From the NCBI GenBank assembly GCA_035545255.1, contig DASZYR010000101.1:1-14409 (forward strand): a stretch of 14,409 nucleotides of DNA, given 5' to 3'. This document shows positions 6,348 to 13,848 of the stretch, piece after piece; the first letter of the stretch is position 1; each line of letters begins with the position of its first letter. Made by a program: the position numbers and the translations under genes. Source of the stretch: Dokdonella_A sp035545255. Its GTDB lineage: Bacteria > Pseudomonadota > Gammaproteobacteria > Xanthomonadales > Rhodanobacteraceae. A model generated the notes under the pieces. That model did not search any database. It was given only the letters and a program-made list of their open reading frames with translations, and was not told the origin of the DNA.

Positions 6348-7276
6348 CAGGCGGCTTCCTGCGTGATCTCGATGAAGGCCTCGGCGAGGCCCGCGCGCTG
6401 CACTTCGAGCTCGCTGAGCCTCGCATCCTCGGCAAGAAGCCGGCGCACGACGATCTCGGCGGCATCGGTCACGATCTCGAAGCGGTCGCCGTCGCGGCAG
6501 ACGCTGCGCACGCCGGGCCACGCGCCGATCGTCTCGGCTCCGAGCGCCGAAACGCAGCGGATGCGCCGCTGCGCGACGCGCGCGCGGATCTGCCGCACGC
6601 TGCCCTCGGCGACGATGCGCCCGCGCGCGAGTACGGCAACGCGATCGGCGAGCGTCTCGGCTTCCTCGAGGTAGTGCGTCGTCAGCAGCACGGCGCAGCC
6701 GTTGCGGACGAGGCCGCGGATCGTCGCCCACATCGCCTGGCGCGCTTCGATGTCGAGGCCGACGGTCGGCTCGTCGAGAAACAGGAGGCGCGGACGTCCC
6801 GAGATCGCGAGCGCGAACTGCACGCGCCGCTGCTGGCCGCCGGACAGCTTCCCGTAGCGCCGGCCGAGGAGATCCGCGATGCCGGCGACACGTGCGCATT
6901 CGTCCGCATCGAGCGGATCGGGATAATAGCTGCGCGTCTCCGCGAGCAGTTCGCCGACCTTGAGCGTGTCCGGCATTGCCGCGCTTTGCAGCATCACGCC
7001 GATACGGCGGCGCGCATCGAGCGCATCCGGTGCGAGCCCGAACAGGCGCGCCTCGCCGCGATCGGGCCGCACGAGGCCGAGCAGGAGTCCGATCGCCGTG
7101 CTCTTGCCGGCGCCGTTCGGGCCGAGCAGCGCGAGCAGCTCGCCGGAGCGCACGTCGAGATCGATCCCTTCGACGGCAGCCACTCCGCCGAACCGCTTGG
7201 AAACGCCGGCGAGACGCGCGCAGGCTCCCGCGTCCGTGCCCAATCGATCCGCGCCCGATGTGTCGCTGTCCGACAT
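6347..7276 (-). CDS. ABC transporter ATP-binding protein (ABC-2 exporter ATPase)
   Basis: A 309-residue ATPase with every nucleotide-binding motif intact: Walker A GPNGAGKST (52-60), Q-loop Q97 (RIGVMLQS), signature LSGGQQRR (144-151), Walker B LLFLDEPTVGLD (164-175, catalytic E169), and H-loop H201 in TTHYLEEAE. After residue about 225 comes a C-terminal extension of some 80 residues, common in drug/lipid exporter ATPases. The start ATG 7276-7274 has AGGAG seven bases upstream. It is the first gene of the exporter-sensor operon and is divergent from the aminotransferase gene. The combination ATPase-permease-DesK kinase-LuxR regulator resembles Bacillus YvfRSTU and LnrJK/LnrLMN, where the two-component pair controls its own exporter. 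That parallel is from gene order and family only. Confidence 0.95.
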   Translation of the reverse strand: MSDSDTSGADRLGTDAGACARLAGVSKRFGGVAAVEGIDLDVRSGELLALLGPNGAGKSTAIGLLLGLVRPDRGEARLFGLAPDALDARRRIGVMLQSAAMPDTLKVGELLAETRSYYPDPLDADECARVAGIADLLGRRYGKLSGGQQRRVQFALAISGRPRLLFLDEPTVGLDIEARQAMWATIRGLVRNGCAVLLTTHYLEEAETLADRVAVLARGRIVAEGSVRQIRARVAQRRIRCVSALGAETIGAWPGVRSVCRDGDRFEIVTDAAEIVVRRLLAEDARLSELEVQRAGLAEAFIEITQEAA

Positions 7277-7337
7277 GGAGCCACTCCTGTCCGAATGTCG
7301 GGCACCACTTTAGGCCGCCGTCGCGCGCGAGCCCATG

Positions 7338-7370
7338 GACACGCGTCAAGCATCGCGCGTGACGGGTGTC
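7338..7370. promoter_or_regulatory. Candidate operator: inverted repeat upstream of the ABC operon
   Basis: The arms GACACGCGTCA (7338-7348) and TGACGGGTGTC (7360-7370) are reverse complements with one mismatch and have an 11-base spacer, so half-site centres are 22 bases (about two helical turns) apart. It lies about 60-95 bases before the ATPase start and overlaps a TTGACG hexamer on the minus strand (7349-7344), but no good -10 follows at the normal distance. Such geometry suits a dimeric activator such as a LuxR-type response regulator. The region is shared with the divergent aminotransferase gene, so either could be the target. Confidence 0.4.
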
Positions 7371-7430
7371 ATGCCGGAATCCGGGGTGGCGCGGGGTACC
7401 GCCGCGACCGCCGCCGTGCTAAGCTACGTG

Positions 7431-7460
7431 TTCGACTTTTTCATTTCAAATCAATAGTTA
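7431..7460 (+). promoter_or_regulatory. Candidate sigma-70 promoter for the aminotransferase gene
   Basis: An AT-rich island in otherwise GC-rich DNA contains TTCGAC (7431-7436), an 18-base spacer and TAGTTA (7455-7460), about 55 bases before the start codon. The match to consensus is partial (TTGACA/TATAAT), so this is a plausible but unproven promoter. Confidence 0.35.
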
Positions 7461-7514
7461 AAGCACAGAAGCAGGCATCGTTTCGACGACGGCCAAGCGG
7501 TGCGAGGAGGCTCG

Positions 7515-9020
7515 ATGAATGCCCTTGTGACCAAGCTCAGGGAGATGCGCGATTTCGGCGGCACGCTGCGCACGAAAGGCCTCGGCGACGCCGAGATCGA
7601 GCGCGCGAGCGCAACGCATCCCGAACTCGTCGAGGCGATCGAGGCCGGATACGCCGCGCACCTCGCGCTGCGCTCGGGCATGTCCGACCTCCTGCGCATG
7701 GACGAAGCCGACCAGATCGCCGCGGCGCAGGCCGACTTCGTCAACTTCTACCCCGAAGACGGCGTCAATCCGTATGTCGCGCTCGCCGCGCGCGGGCCGT
7801 GGATCGTCACGCTGAAAGGCGCGGTGGTGTACGACGTCGGCGGCTACGGAATGCTCGGCTTCGGCCATGCGCCGAAGCCGATCCTGCAGGCGCTCGCGCG
7901 TCCGCAGGCCATGGCCAACGTCATGACGCCGAGCATCTCGCAGCTGCGCTTCGGCCGGCTGATGAAGGGCGAGATCGGCCGCTCGCGCGGCGCCTGTCCG
8001 TTCGCGCGCTTCTTCTGCCTCAATTCCGGTTCCGAGGCGGTGACGCTCGCAGCGCGCATCGCCGACGCGAACGCCAAGCTGATGACCGATCCGGGTGCGC
8101 GACACGCGGGTCGCACGATCAAGCGTCTCGCGATCAAGGGCGGGTTCCACGGACGCACCGAGAAGCCCGCGATCTATTCCGACTCCTCGCGCAAGGCCTA
8201 CGTGCAGAACCTCGCGAGCTTCCGCGACGAGCAGTCGATGATCGTCGTCGAGCCCTACAACGTCGAGCAGCTTCGCCACGCGTTCGCCGATGCGGACCGC
8301 AACGGCTGGTTCATCGAGGCGATGTTCATCGAGCCCGTCATGGGCGAGGGCGATCCCGGCCGCGCGATGACGCCGGAATTCTACGCGGCCGCGCGCGAGC
8401 TCACGCGCGCGCACGGCAGCCTCCTGCTGGTCGATTCGATCCAGGCGGGCCTGCGCGCGCACGGCGTGCTGTCGATCGTCGACTATCCCGGCTTCGAGAA
8501 GCTCGACGCACCGGACATGGAGACCTACTCGAAGGCGCTCAACGCCGGCCAGTACCCCTTGTCCGTGCTGGCCGTCACGCAGCGCGCCGCCGGCCTCTAC
8601 AGGAAAGGCATCTACGGCAACACGATGACCGCGAATCCGCGCGCGCTCGATGTCGCGTGCGCGGTGCTCGAGGCGCTGACCGACGAGGTGCGTGCGAACA
8701 TCCGCGCGCGCGGGCAGGAGTGCCTCGATCGTCTGAACCAGCTCAGGGCCGAGCTGCCGGATTACATCACGAAGGTTCAGGGCACGGGACTCCTCTTCTC
8801 CTGCGAGCTCTCTGCGACCTTCAAGTGCTTCGGCAGCGGAAGCATCGAAGAATGGATGCGCGAGCACGGCTACGGCGTCGTCCATGGCGGAGCGAGCTCG
8901 CTGCGCTTCACGCCGCATTTCAATGTCGGAGCGGACGAGGTCGAGCTGCTGATCGAAGGTGTGCGCCGCGCGCTGATCGAGGGTCCGCGCGCGACGGCGG
9001 CGCTCAACGCGGCCGCCTGA
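7515..9020 (+). CDS. Class III aminotransferase-fold PLP-dependent enzyme
   Basis: A 501-residue fold-type I PLP enzyme of the class III aminotransferase group. Visible motifs are the phosphate-binding LNSGSEAVTLAAR (169-181), FHGRT (211-215, usually YHGRT), IEPVMGEGD (272-280), LLLVDSIQAG (303-312) with D307 for the pyridine nitrogen, and YSKALNAGQYPLSV (338-351) with K340 as the Schiff-base lysine. GNTMTANP (368-375) supplies the phosphate-contact Thr from the partner subunit. The common DEVQTG motif is DSIQAG here. About 95 residues precede the first recognisable fold element (VVYDVGGYGMLGFGHAPK), longer than most class III enzymes. ATG 7515 is chosen because AGGAGG lies four bases before it; the in-frame GTG 7500 would translate that Shine-Dalgarno. 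It is a single-gene unit closed by a strong terminator. The substrate cannot be inferred. Confidence 0.9.
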   Translation: MNALVTKLREMRDFGGTLRTKGLGDAEIERASATHPELVEAIEAGYAAHLALRSGMSDLLRMDEADQIAAAQADFVNFYPEDGVNPYVALAARGPWIVTLKGAVVYDVGGYGMLGFGHAPKPILQALARPQAMANVMTPSISQLRFGRLMKGEIGRSRGACPFARFFCLNSGSEAVTLAARIADANAKLMTDPGARHAGRTIKRLAIKGGFHGRTEKPAIYSDSSRKAYVQNLASFRDEQSMIVVEPYNVEQLRHAFADADRNGWFIEAMFIEPVMGEGDPGRAMTPEFYAAARELTRAHGSLLLVDSIQAGLRAHGVLSIVDYPGFEKLDAPDMETYSKALNAGQYPLSVLAVTQRAAGLYRKGIYGNTMTANPRALDVACAVLEALTDEVRANIRARGQECLDRLNQLRAELPDYITKVQGTGLLFSCELSATFKCFGSGSIEEWMREHGYGVVHGGASSLRFTPHFNVGADEVELLIEGVRRALIEGPRATAALNAAA

Positions 9021-9044
9021 GCGACGGCATGTCGCCGCGCTGCG

Positions 9045-9071
9045 AAAAGCCGGCCTCGCGCCGGCTTTTTT
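9045..9071 (+). terminator. Rho-independent terminator after the aminotransferase gene
   Basis: A perfect 10-bp stem AAAAGCCGGC / GCCGGCTTTT (9045-9054 and 9060-9069) with loop CTCGC, continuing into a six-T run. It is 25 bases after the stop codon. The A and T flanks make it potentially bidirectional, but only the plus strand has a gene ending here. Confidence 0.92.
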
Positions 9072-9248
9072 GCGCTTCTTGCGCTCGTTGCGGCAACGTG
9101 ACGGCTGACTCGCTTTCTCGCTGAATGCGTGCCAACAGGCGCGCCGATTCTTTCGCCATCCTTTCAAGAGCAGGCAAGGCGCGACGGTAGACTCTCGCGA
9201 CCGGCGCCGGGGTGGCAGCCGGATCAAACCTCGAGAGGATTTCCGAAC

Positions 9249-9605
9249 ATGGATCTGAAGGCGAAACTGTCGCTCGCGCTCGCTGTCGCACTGGCGTTCG
9301 GCTGCGGCCTCGCGACCGCGCAGGATGCGGCGAAGTCCACCACGGCCAAGCCGATGACGGCGCAGCAGCAGCGGATGGTCGACTGCAACAAGCAGGCGAC
9401 CGGCAAGACCGGTGACGAGCGCAAGACGTTCATGAGCGCATGCCTCAAGGGCCAGACGGCCGCCGCGCCTGCAGCGAAAGGGACGCAGCAGGAGAAGATG
9501 AAGACGTGCAGCGCGGACGCGAAAGCGAAGAGTCTCAAGGGCGCCGAGCGCAAGAAGTTCATGAGCACGTGCCTCAAGGGCGACGCGGCGGCAGCGGCGC
9601 ACTGA
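9249..9605 (+). CDS. Secreted PsiF-repeat family protein
   Basis: A 118-residue exported protein. Residues 1-25 form a signal peptide: a basic start (MDLKAK), a hydrophobic core and an ATAQ-DAA cleavage region. Two PsiF-type repeats follow. The first is at about 42-68 (RMVDCNKQATGKTGDERKTF then MSACLKG). The second is at about 84-111 (MKTCSADAKAKSLKGAERKK then FMSTCLKG). Each has the pattern M-x2-C...L/T-x-G-x-E/D-R-K-x-F-M-S-x-C-L-K-G, so two Cys per repeat that could pair in the periplasm. E. coli PsiF is phosphate-starvation inducible but its function is unknown; I see no Pho-box here. ATG 9249 is chosen because GAGAGGA lies about nine bases upstream and the signal peptide begins there. 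It is a single-gene unit between two terminators. Confidence 0.9.
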   Translation: MDLKAKLSLALAVALAFGCGLATAQDAAKSTTAKPMTAQQQRMVDCNKQATGKTGDERKTFMSACLKGQTAAAPAAKGTQQEKMKTCSADAKAKSLKGAERKKFMSTCLKGDAAAAAH

Positions 9606-9625
9606 GAGCGGCGCATCGATGCAGC

Positions 9626-9658
9626 AACGGACCCGCCACGGCGGGTCCGTTTTTTTTG
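9626..9658 (+). terminator. Rho-independent terminator after the PsiF-repeat gene
   Basis: A perfect stem AACGGACCCGCC / GGCGGGTCCGTT (9626-9637, 9640-9651); the innermost pair is probably open, giving a CACG tetraloop. A run of eight or more T follows. It is 20 bases after the stop codon. The next 170 bases, up to the 3' end of the convergent pip gene, show no gene and no second terminator. Confidence 0.95.
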
Positions 9659-9828
9659 AGGCTCCTGGAACGATCGCAATTTGCTCGCCGCTGCGGGCCG
9701 AGGAGCCGCCGGCGATGCTGCGGGCGTTTCGGAGGCCATCGACAGCGTCCGTCGTCCGGCCCGCCGCGATCCTGCGGCGTTCGAGAGGCGCTGTGCACGG
9801 CAACTTCGTGAACACGTTGCGACGGTTT

Positions 9829-10782
9829 TTACCGGAAGCCGTCGGTCGCCACGATCAGCTCGTGCGTAATGCCGGGTTCGAGCGCGGAATGACCCGCATC
9901 GGGCACGATCCTGAGATCGGCCTCCGGCCAGGCGCGATGCAGATCCCACGCGCTGCGCAGCGGACACACGATGTCGTAGCGGCCCTGCACGATCACGGCC
10001 GGGATGCCGCGCAGGCGGTGCGCGTCGCGCAGCAGCTGGTCGTCGCGCTCGAAGAAGCCGCCGTTGACGAAGTAGTGGCACTCGATGCGCGCGAACGCGA
10101 GCGCGAACTCGTCCTCGCCGCTCGATGCGATGTGCGTCTTGTCCTGCAGCAGGAAGCTCGTCGCGCCTTCCCAGATCGACCATGCGCGCGCGGCCGCGAG
10201 GCGCACGGCGTGATCGGGCGAGGTCAACCGCCGGTGGTAAGCGCTCATGAGATCGGCGCGCTCGACCTCCGGGATCGGCTTCAGGTAGTCCTCCCAGGCA
10301 TCCGGAAAGATCGCGTCGCAGCCCTTCTGGTAGAACCATTCGAGCTCCCACCGACGCAGCATGAAGATGCCGCGCAGGACGAGCTCGGTCACGCGCTCGG
10401 GATGCGTCTCGGCGTAGGCGAGCGCGAGCGTCGAGCCCCATGAGCCGCCGAACACCTGCCAGCGGCCGATGCCGAGGTGCGCGCGCAGGCGCTCGATGTC
10501 CGCGACGAGATGCCAGGTCGTGTTGTCGGCGAGTTCGGCATGCGGCGTCGATCGCCCGCAGCCGCGCTGGTCGAACAGCACGATGCGGTAGTGCGCGGGA
10601 TCGAAGAAGCGTCGCGATTTCGCGTTGCAGCCCGCGCCTGGGCCGCCGTGCAGGAACACCACCGGCTTGCCGCGCGGATTGCCGCACTGCTCGTAGTAGA
10701 TGCCGTGCAACGGCGAGACTTGCAGGATGCCGGCATCGTACGGCTCGATTTCCTCGTACAGCGAGCGCCTCATTTCAGCCAT
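9829..10782 (-). CDS. pip: Proline iminopeptidase (alpha/beta hydrolase, peptidase S33)
   Basis: About 317 residues, close to the Neisseria/Xanthomonas-type Pip length. It removes N-terminal proline from peptides in the cytoplasm. The oxyanion motif HGGPGAG (47-53 counting from ATG 10788) precedes DQRGCGRS (73-80). The nucleophile elbow GGSWGS holds S116, and the rest of the triad is D272 (QGRYDIVCP) and H300 (DAGHSALEP). The sequence NTTWHLVADIERLRAHLGI and ALAYAETHPERV is characteristic of Pip within the hydrolases. The start is uncertain among ATG 10788, 10782 and 10773. GGAG sits four bases before the first and ten before the second, and 10782 is used here. It is divergent from the Ser/Thr kinase gene and convergent with the PsiF-repeat gene; no terminator is obvious at its 3' end. 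Confidence 0.95.
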   Translation of the reverse strand: MAEMRRSLYEEIEPYDAGILQVSPLHGIYYEQCGNPRGKPVVFLHGGPGAGCNAKSRRFFDPAHYRIVLFDQRGCGRSTPHAELADNTTWHLVADIERLRAHLGIGRWQVFGGSWGSTLALAYAETHPERVTELVLRGIFMLRRWELEWFYQKGCDAIFPDAWEDYLKPIPEVERADLMSAYHRRLTSPDHAVRLAAARAWSIWEGATSFLLQDKTHIASSGEDEFALAFARIECHYFVNGGFFERDDQLLRDAHRLRGIPAVIVQGRYDIVCPLRSAWDLHRAWPEADLRIVPDAGHSALEPGITHELIVATDGFR

Positions 10783-10895
10783 CCGCATGCTGCTCCGGGC
10801 CCCAAGGCCACTCCGCGAAAATGCCGGTCGGGAAGTCGATCGAGTCGGCTTTCGTCGAAAACCCCGCAGACGGCGTCACGATAGTCGATAAAGCA

Positions 10896-10925
10896 TTGAT
10901 TTGCTATCGGAATACCCACTACGCT
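10896..10925 (+). promoter_or_regulatory. Candidate promoter for the Ser/Thr kinase gene
   Basis: TTGATT (10896-10901), an 18-base spacer and TACGCT (10920-10925) lie in the most AT-rich part of the 238-base divergent pip/kinase region, about 95 bases before the likely GTG start. The -10 match is weak. The opposite strand here (TATCGACTATCG near 10871-10886) could serve pip. Nothing else notable is seen in this gap. Confidence 0.25.
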
Positions 10926-11020
10926 GGGACCGCCGTCCGCTGCGGGTCCAGCATCGAAACGTTCGGCCGCGACGAGTGAATGATCCAGTCCAGCGCTCCG
11001 CCGAAGAAGCGGGAACGGTC

Positions 11021-13669
11021 GTGACAGACTCTGCAATGAATGCTCTGCGCGGTGAACAGTGGTTGCGCGTGCGCGCTCTGCTCGATCGAGCGTTCGACCT
11101 CGAGGGCGATGCGCGTCGCGAATTCGTGGATTCGCTGAAGAACGAAGACGAAGCCGTGCGCGCGGAGCTGTCGCGACTGTTGCGGGCCCACGAGAAGCTC
11201 GACCCGCGATCGATGCCCAACGCGATGGAGATGGCGGCGCCCGCGATGAACGACGTCGTGCGCGAAGAAGCGGCGCTCGACGATGCGCGCGTGGGTCAAT
11301 CGGCCGGCCCGTATCGCCTGTTGCGTCTCCTTGGTACCGGCGGAATGGGTGCGGTCTACCTCGCCGAGCGTTCGACCGACGGATTCGTGCAGCAGGTCGC
11401 GCTCAAGGTCGTGCGGCAGGCACTGCAGAGCCCGACGGCCCGCGAGCGATTCGAACGCGAGCGGCGCATTCTCGCCGCGCTGAAGCATCCCGGCATTGCG
11501 TTGCTGTTCGACGGCGGCCAGACATCGGATGGCCAGGCCTTCTACACGATGGAATTCGTGGAAGGCGAGATCGTCACCGACTACTGCAGGGACCGGCTCC
11601 ACGACGCGGCTTCACGCGTGCGCCTGCTTCTCCAGATCGCATCGGCGCTGGGGCATGCGCATCGCAACCTGATCGTGCATCGGGACATCAAGCCATCGAA
11701 CGTCCTCGTGACCCCCGAGGGTCAGTCCAAGCTCGTCGATTTCGGACTCGCCAAGGCGATCGGGCCGCGCCCGGCCCTGACCATGACGCACGCCGGCGCC
11801 GGGCCGATGACCCCGACCTATGCCGCGCCGGAGCAGTTCCACGATCGCGCGATCACGGTCGCCACGGATGTCTATCAGTTCGGCGTCCTTTGCTTCGTCG
11901 TTCTGAGCGGGCGCTTGCCGTATCGGGCAGACCCCGAGGACGCCATCGCGTGGGCGCGAGCCGTCACGGAAGAAGATCCGATGACTTTGGCGCATGCGGC
12001 CACGCTCAAGGCCGCAAGCGAGACGCCCGCGCAGCCCAAGGGCAAGGCGGCCCGTCAGCTCACGCGCGATCTCGACGCGATCGTGCGCAAGGCGATGGCC
12101 AAGGAACCCTCCGACCGCTACGGCTCGATGGACGCGTTGATCGCGGACCTCGGCGCGTACCTCGAAGGAACTCCGGTGTCGGCTCGCCGCGCTGGCCCGG
12201 CCTATTTCGCATGGCGGTTCGTGCTGCGCCATCGCTACGCCGTCGCGGCGGCCGTGCTCGCTTTCGCGATGCTGGGCACGACGACGCTCCTCGCGCTTCG
12301 CCAGGCCAGGATGGCCGCGCAGGAAGCGGAACGCGCGGATTCGGTCGCCGATTTCCTGACCAGCCTCTTCGAGGTTTCCGATCCGGCCGTCAACCGCGGC
12401 CAGAAACTCAACGCAAACGAGATCCTGAAACGCGGCGCCGAGCGCATCGACAAGGCGATGGCTTCGCAGCCGGAGCAGAAAGCCCGGTTGCAGGTGGTGC
12501 TCGGCGAGATCTACCAATCGCTCGGAGACTATCCCGCGGCGCGAAAGCTGGTCGAATCCGCCATCGGCACGATGCGTTCGATATCGATCGACAAGGCCAC
12601 GCTGGCGCATGCCTTGCGCGTCTTCGCGCAGGTGAATTATCTCGCGGGCGACAACGCGAAGGCGGTCGCGCTCACCGACGAGGCGGAAACGTATCTCACG
12701 CAGAAGACGTCCTCCTTCCTGGAAGAACTTGCGCTCGTCCATCTCGTGCGCGCGCAAGCGGAACGCGTGCTCGGAAATACGGACGGCTCCGACGCCGACT
12801 CCGCGCTCGCGGTCGACGAAATCCGGCAGGCCGGTCTCGACAACTCGATCAGCGCCGCGAAAATCCACAGCGTTCGAGGATCCATATTGTCCGATCGCGG
12901 ACACGAGCGGGAATCGCTGGAACACCAGACGCTCGCGCTCGAGACGTTTCGCGAGCGGCTGGGTCCGGACAACATCGAATCGATCTACGAGCAGGTCAAG
13001 CTCGGATGGTCGCTCCTGTACGCCGGCCAGCTCGACGAGGCCCAGAAATTGCTCGAACCGGCCGTGGCGAAGGAAAGAGAGGTGCTCGGCGATTCCTATC
13101 AGGTGGCGAACGCGCTGATTGCGCTGGGAGAGCTCCATCGCGAACGCGGCGAGTTCCGGCAATCGATCGACATGCTGACCGAAGCGAAGCAGATGCTCCG
13201 GGCCACGGTGGGCGAAAAGCACTGGCGCTATGCGTGGTCGCTTCTGCAGATCGGCAAGGCGCAGCTTGGCGCGGGCGATCCCGCGAGCGCCCTGGCCTCG
13301 CTCGAGCAGTCGTTGAGCACGATGCAGTCCATCATGCCGCCCGACGGTCCGGCACTGGCCGAACCGCATCTGGAGCTCGCCGACGCGCTCATCTCCGTCG
13401 GCCGATACAAGGAAGCCGTCGACCACAGCACGGTTGCGCTCGGCCTGATCCGCGCGAAACTGTCGCCGAACCATGCCGACGGCATACGCGCCCTGTACCA
13501 GCTCGGTCTTGCGCGCAGCAAGATGGGCGACACGGAAGGTGCGAAACTCGCATGGAACGAAGCGCTCGAGCGCGCACCTCGTGCTTATGCCGAGTTTCCG
13601 GACTCGCTCGCCAAGCTGAAGGCCGACATCGCGGCGCAATCCGGCAGCGGCAGCGAAACCCGGCCATAG
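11021..13669 (+). CDS. Eukaryotic-type Ser/Thr protein kinase with TM helix and C-terminal TPR domain
   Basis: About 882 residues from GTG 11021. Residues 1-95 are a helical N-terminus (RVRALLDRAFDLEGDARREF), a segment typical of this kinase group. The kinase domain (about 97-380) has a glycine loop GTGGMGAVY (105-113), catalytic Lys K129 (VALKVV), HRDIKPSN (220-227) with base D222, DFG (240-242) and APE (269-271), so it should be active. A juxtamembrane stretch leads to one helix (about 406-426, YAVAAAVLAFAMLGTTTLLA), then VADFLTSLFEVSDP and about 430 residues of TPR-like repeats (for example LGDYPAARKLVESAI, GQLDEAQKLLEPAV, GRYKEAVDHSTVAL). The TPR part should be periplasmic and may sense a protein or peptide (inference). 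GTG 11021 has GGGAA five bases upstream; ATG 11036 is the alternative. It stands alone, divergent from pip; its substrates are unknown. Confidence 0.93.
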   Translation: MTDSAMNALRGEQWLRVRALLDRAFDLEGDARREFVDSLKNEDEAVRAELSRLLRAHEKLDPRSMPNAMEMAAPAMNDVVREEAALDDARVGQSAGPYRLLRLLGTGGMGAVYLAERSTDGFVQQVALKVVRQALQSPTARERFERERRILAALKHPGIALLFDGGQTSDGQAFYTMEFVEGEIVTDYCRDRLHDAASRVRLLLQIASALGHAHRNLIVHRDIKPSNVLVTPEGQSKLVDFGLAKAIGPRPALTMTHAGAGPMTPTYAAPEQFHDRAITVATDVYQFGVLCFVVLSGRLPYRADPEDAIAWARAVTEEDPMTLAHAATLKAASETPAQPKGKAARQLTRDLDAIVRKAMAKEPSDRYGSMDALIADLGAYLEGTPVSARRAGPAYFAWRFVLRHRYAVAAAVLAFAMLGTTTLLALRQARMAAQEAERADSVADFLTSLFEVSDPAVNRGQKLNANEILKRGAERIDKAMASQPEQKARLQVVLGEIYQSLGDYPAARKLVESAIGTMRSISIDKATLAHALRVFAQVNYLAGDNAKAVALTDEAETYLTQKTSSFLEELALVHLVRAQAERVLGNTDGSDADSALAVDEIRQAGLDNSISAAKIHSVRGSILSDRGHERESLEHQTLALETFRERLGPDNIESIYEQVKLGWSLLYAGQLDEAQKLLEPAVAKEREVLGDSYQVANALIALGELHRERGEFRQSIDMLTEAKQMLRATVGEKHWRYAWSLLQIGKAQLGAGDPASALASLEQSLSTMQSIMPPDGPALAEPHLELADALISVGRYKEAVDHSTVALGLIRAKLSPNHADGIRALYQLGLARSKMGDTEGAKLAWNEALERAPRAYAEFPDSLAKLKADIAAQSGSGSETRP

Positions 13670-13804
13670 AGACGCGGGGAGCCGGAAGGAAGACGATCCT
13701 CATGACCGCGCAAGCGCGCCGGTGAAGATCACGAAGCGCGGCGCCGAGGATGCAACAGAGGCCGCACACGGTGGGCCAGCCTACTCGGTTCGCAACATCC
13801 GAGC

Positions 13805-13831
13805 GCGCCGCCGCGAACGTCGCAGCGGCGC
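13805..13831. other. Stem-loop between convergent genes
   Basis: GCGCCGC-C-GCGA / TCGC-A-GCGGCGC with a three-base ACG loop forms an 11-bp stem with one mismatch, midway in the 179-base gap between the kinase stop and the convergent right-edge gene. There is no T run on either side, so it would be at best a weak bidirectional terminator. No gene is seen in this gap. Confidence 0.35.
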
Positions 13832-13848
13832 CAAGGCCAGCGATTGAC

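Noticed and set aside
6674..9124. An 816-residue plus-strand open frame crossing the ATPase gene, the divergent promoter region and the aminotransferase gene
   Set aside because: It is antisense to one real gene and out of frame with another, runs through the intergenic region, and is highly Arg/Ala-rich.
9249..9310. Possible lipoprotein signal (Cys19 in LAFGC) of the PsiF-repeat protein
   Set aside because: The residues before Cys (A-F-G) do not fit the lipobox, and a normal signal peptidase I site ATAQ-D follows.
7458..9815. A 785-residue minus-strand open frame opposite the aminotransferase and PsiF-repeat genes
   Set aside because: It runs through two perfect terminators and opposite two clear coding genes. 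No domain is recognised.
10901..11020. Longer kinase start at TTG 10901
   Set aside because: The added 40 residues are Arg-rich without family similarity, overlap the candidate promoter, and have no Shine-Dalgarno, whereas GTG 11021 has GGGAA.
11612..13639. A 675-residue minus-strand open frame inside the Ser/Thr kinase gene
   Set aside because: The kinase and TPR motifs prove the plus-strand frame. The antisense frame is a composition artefact.
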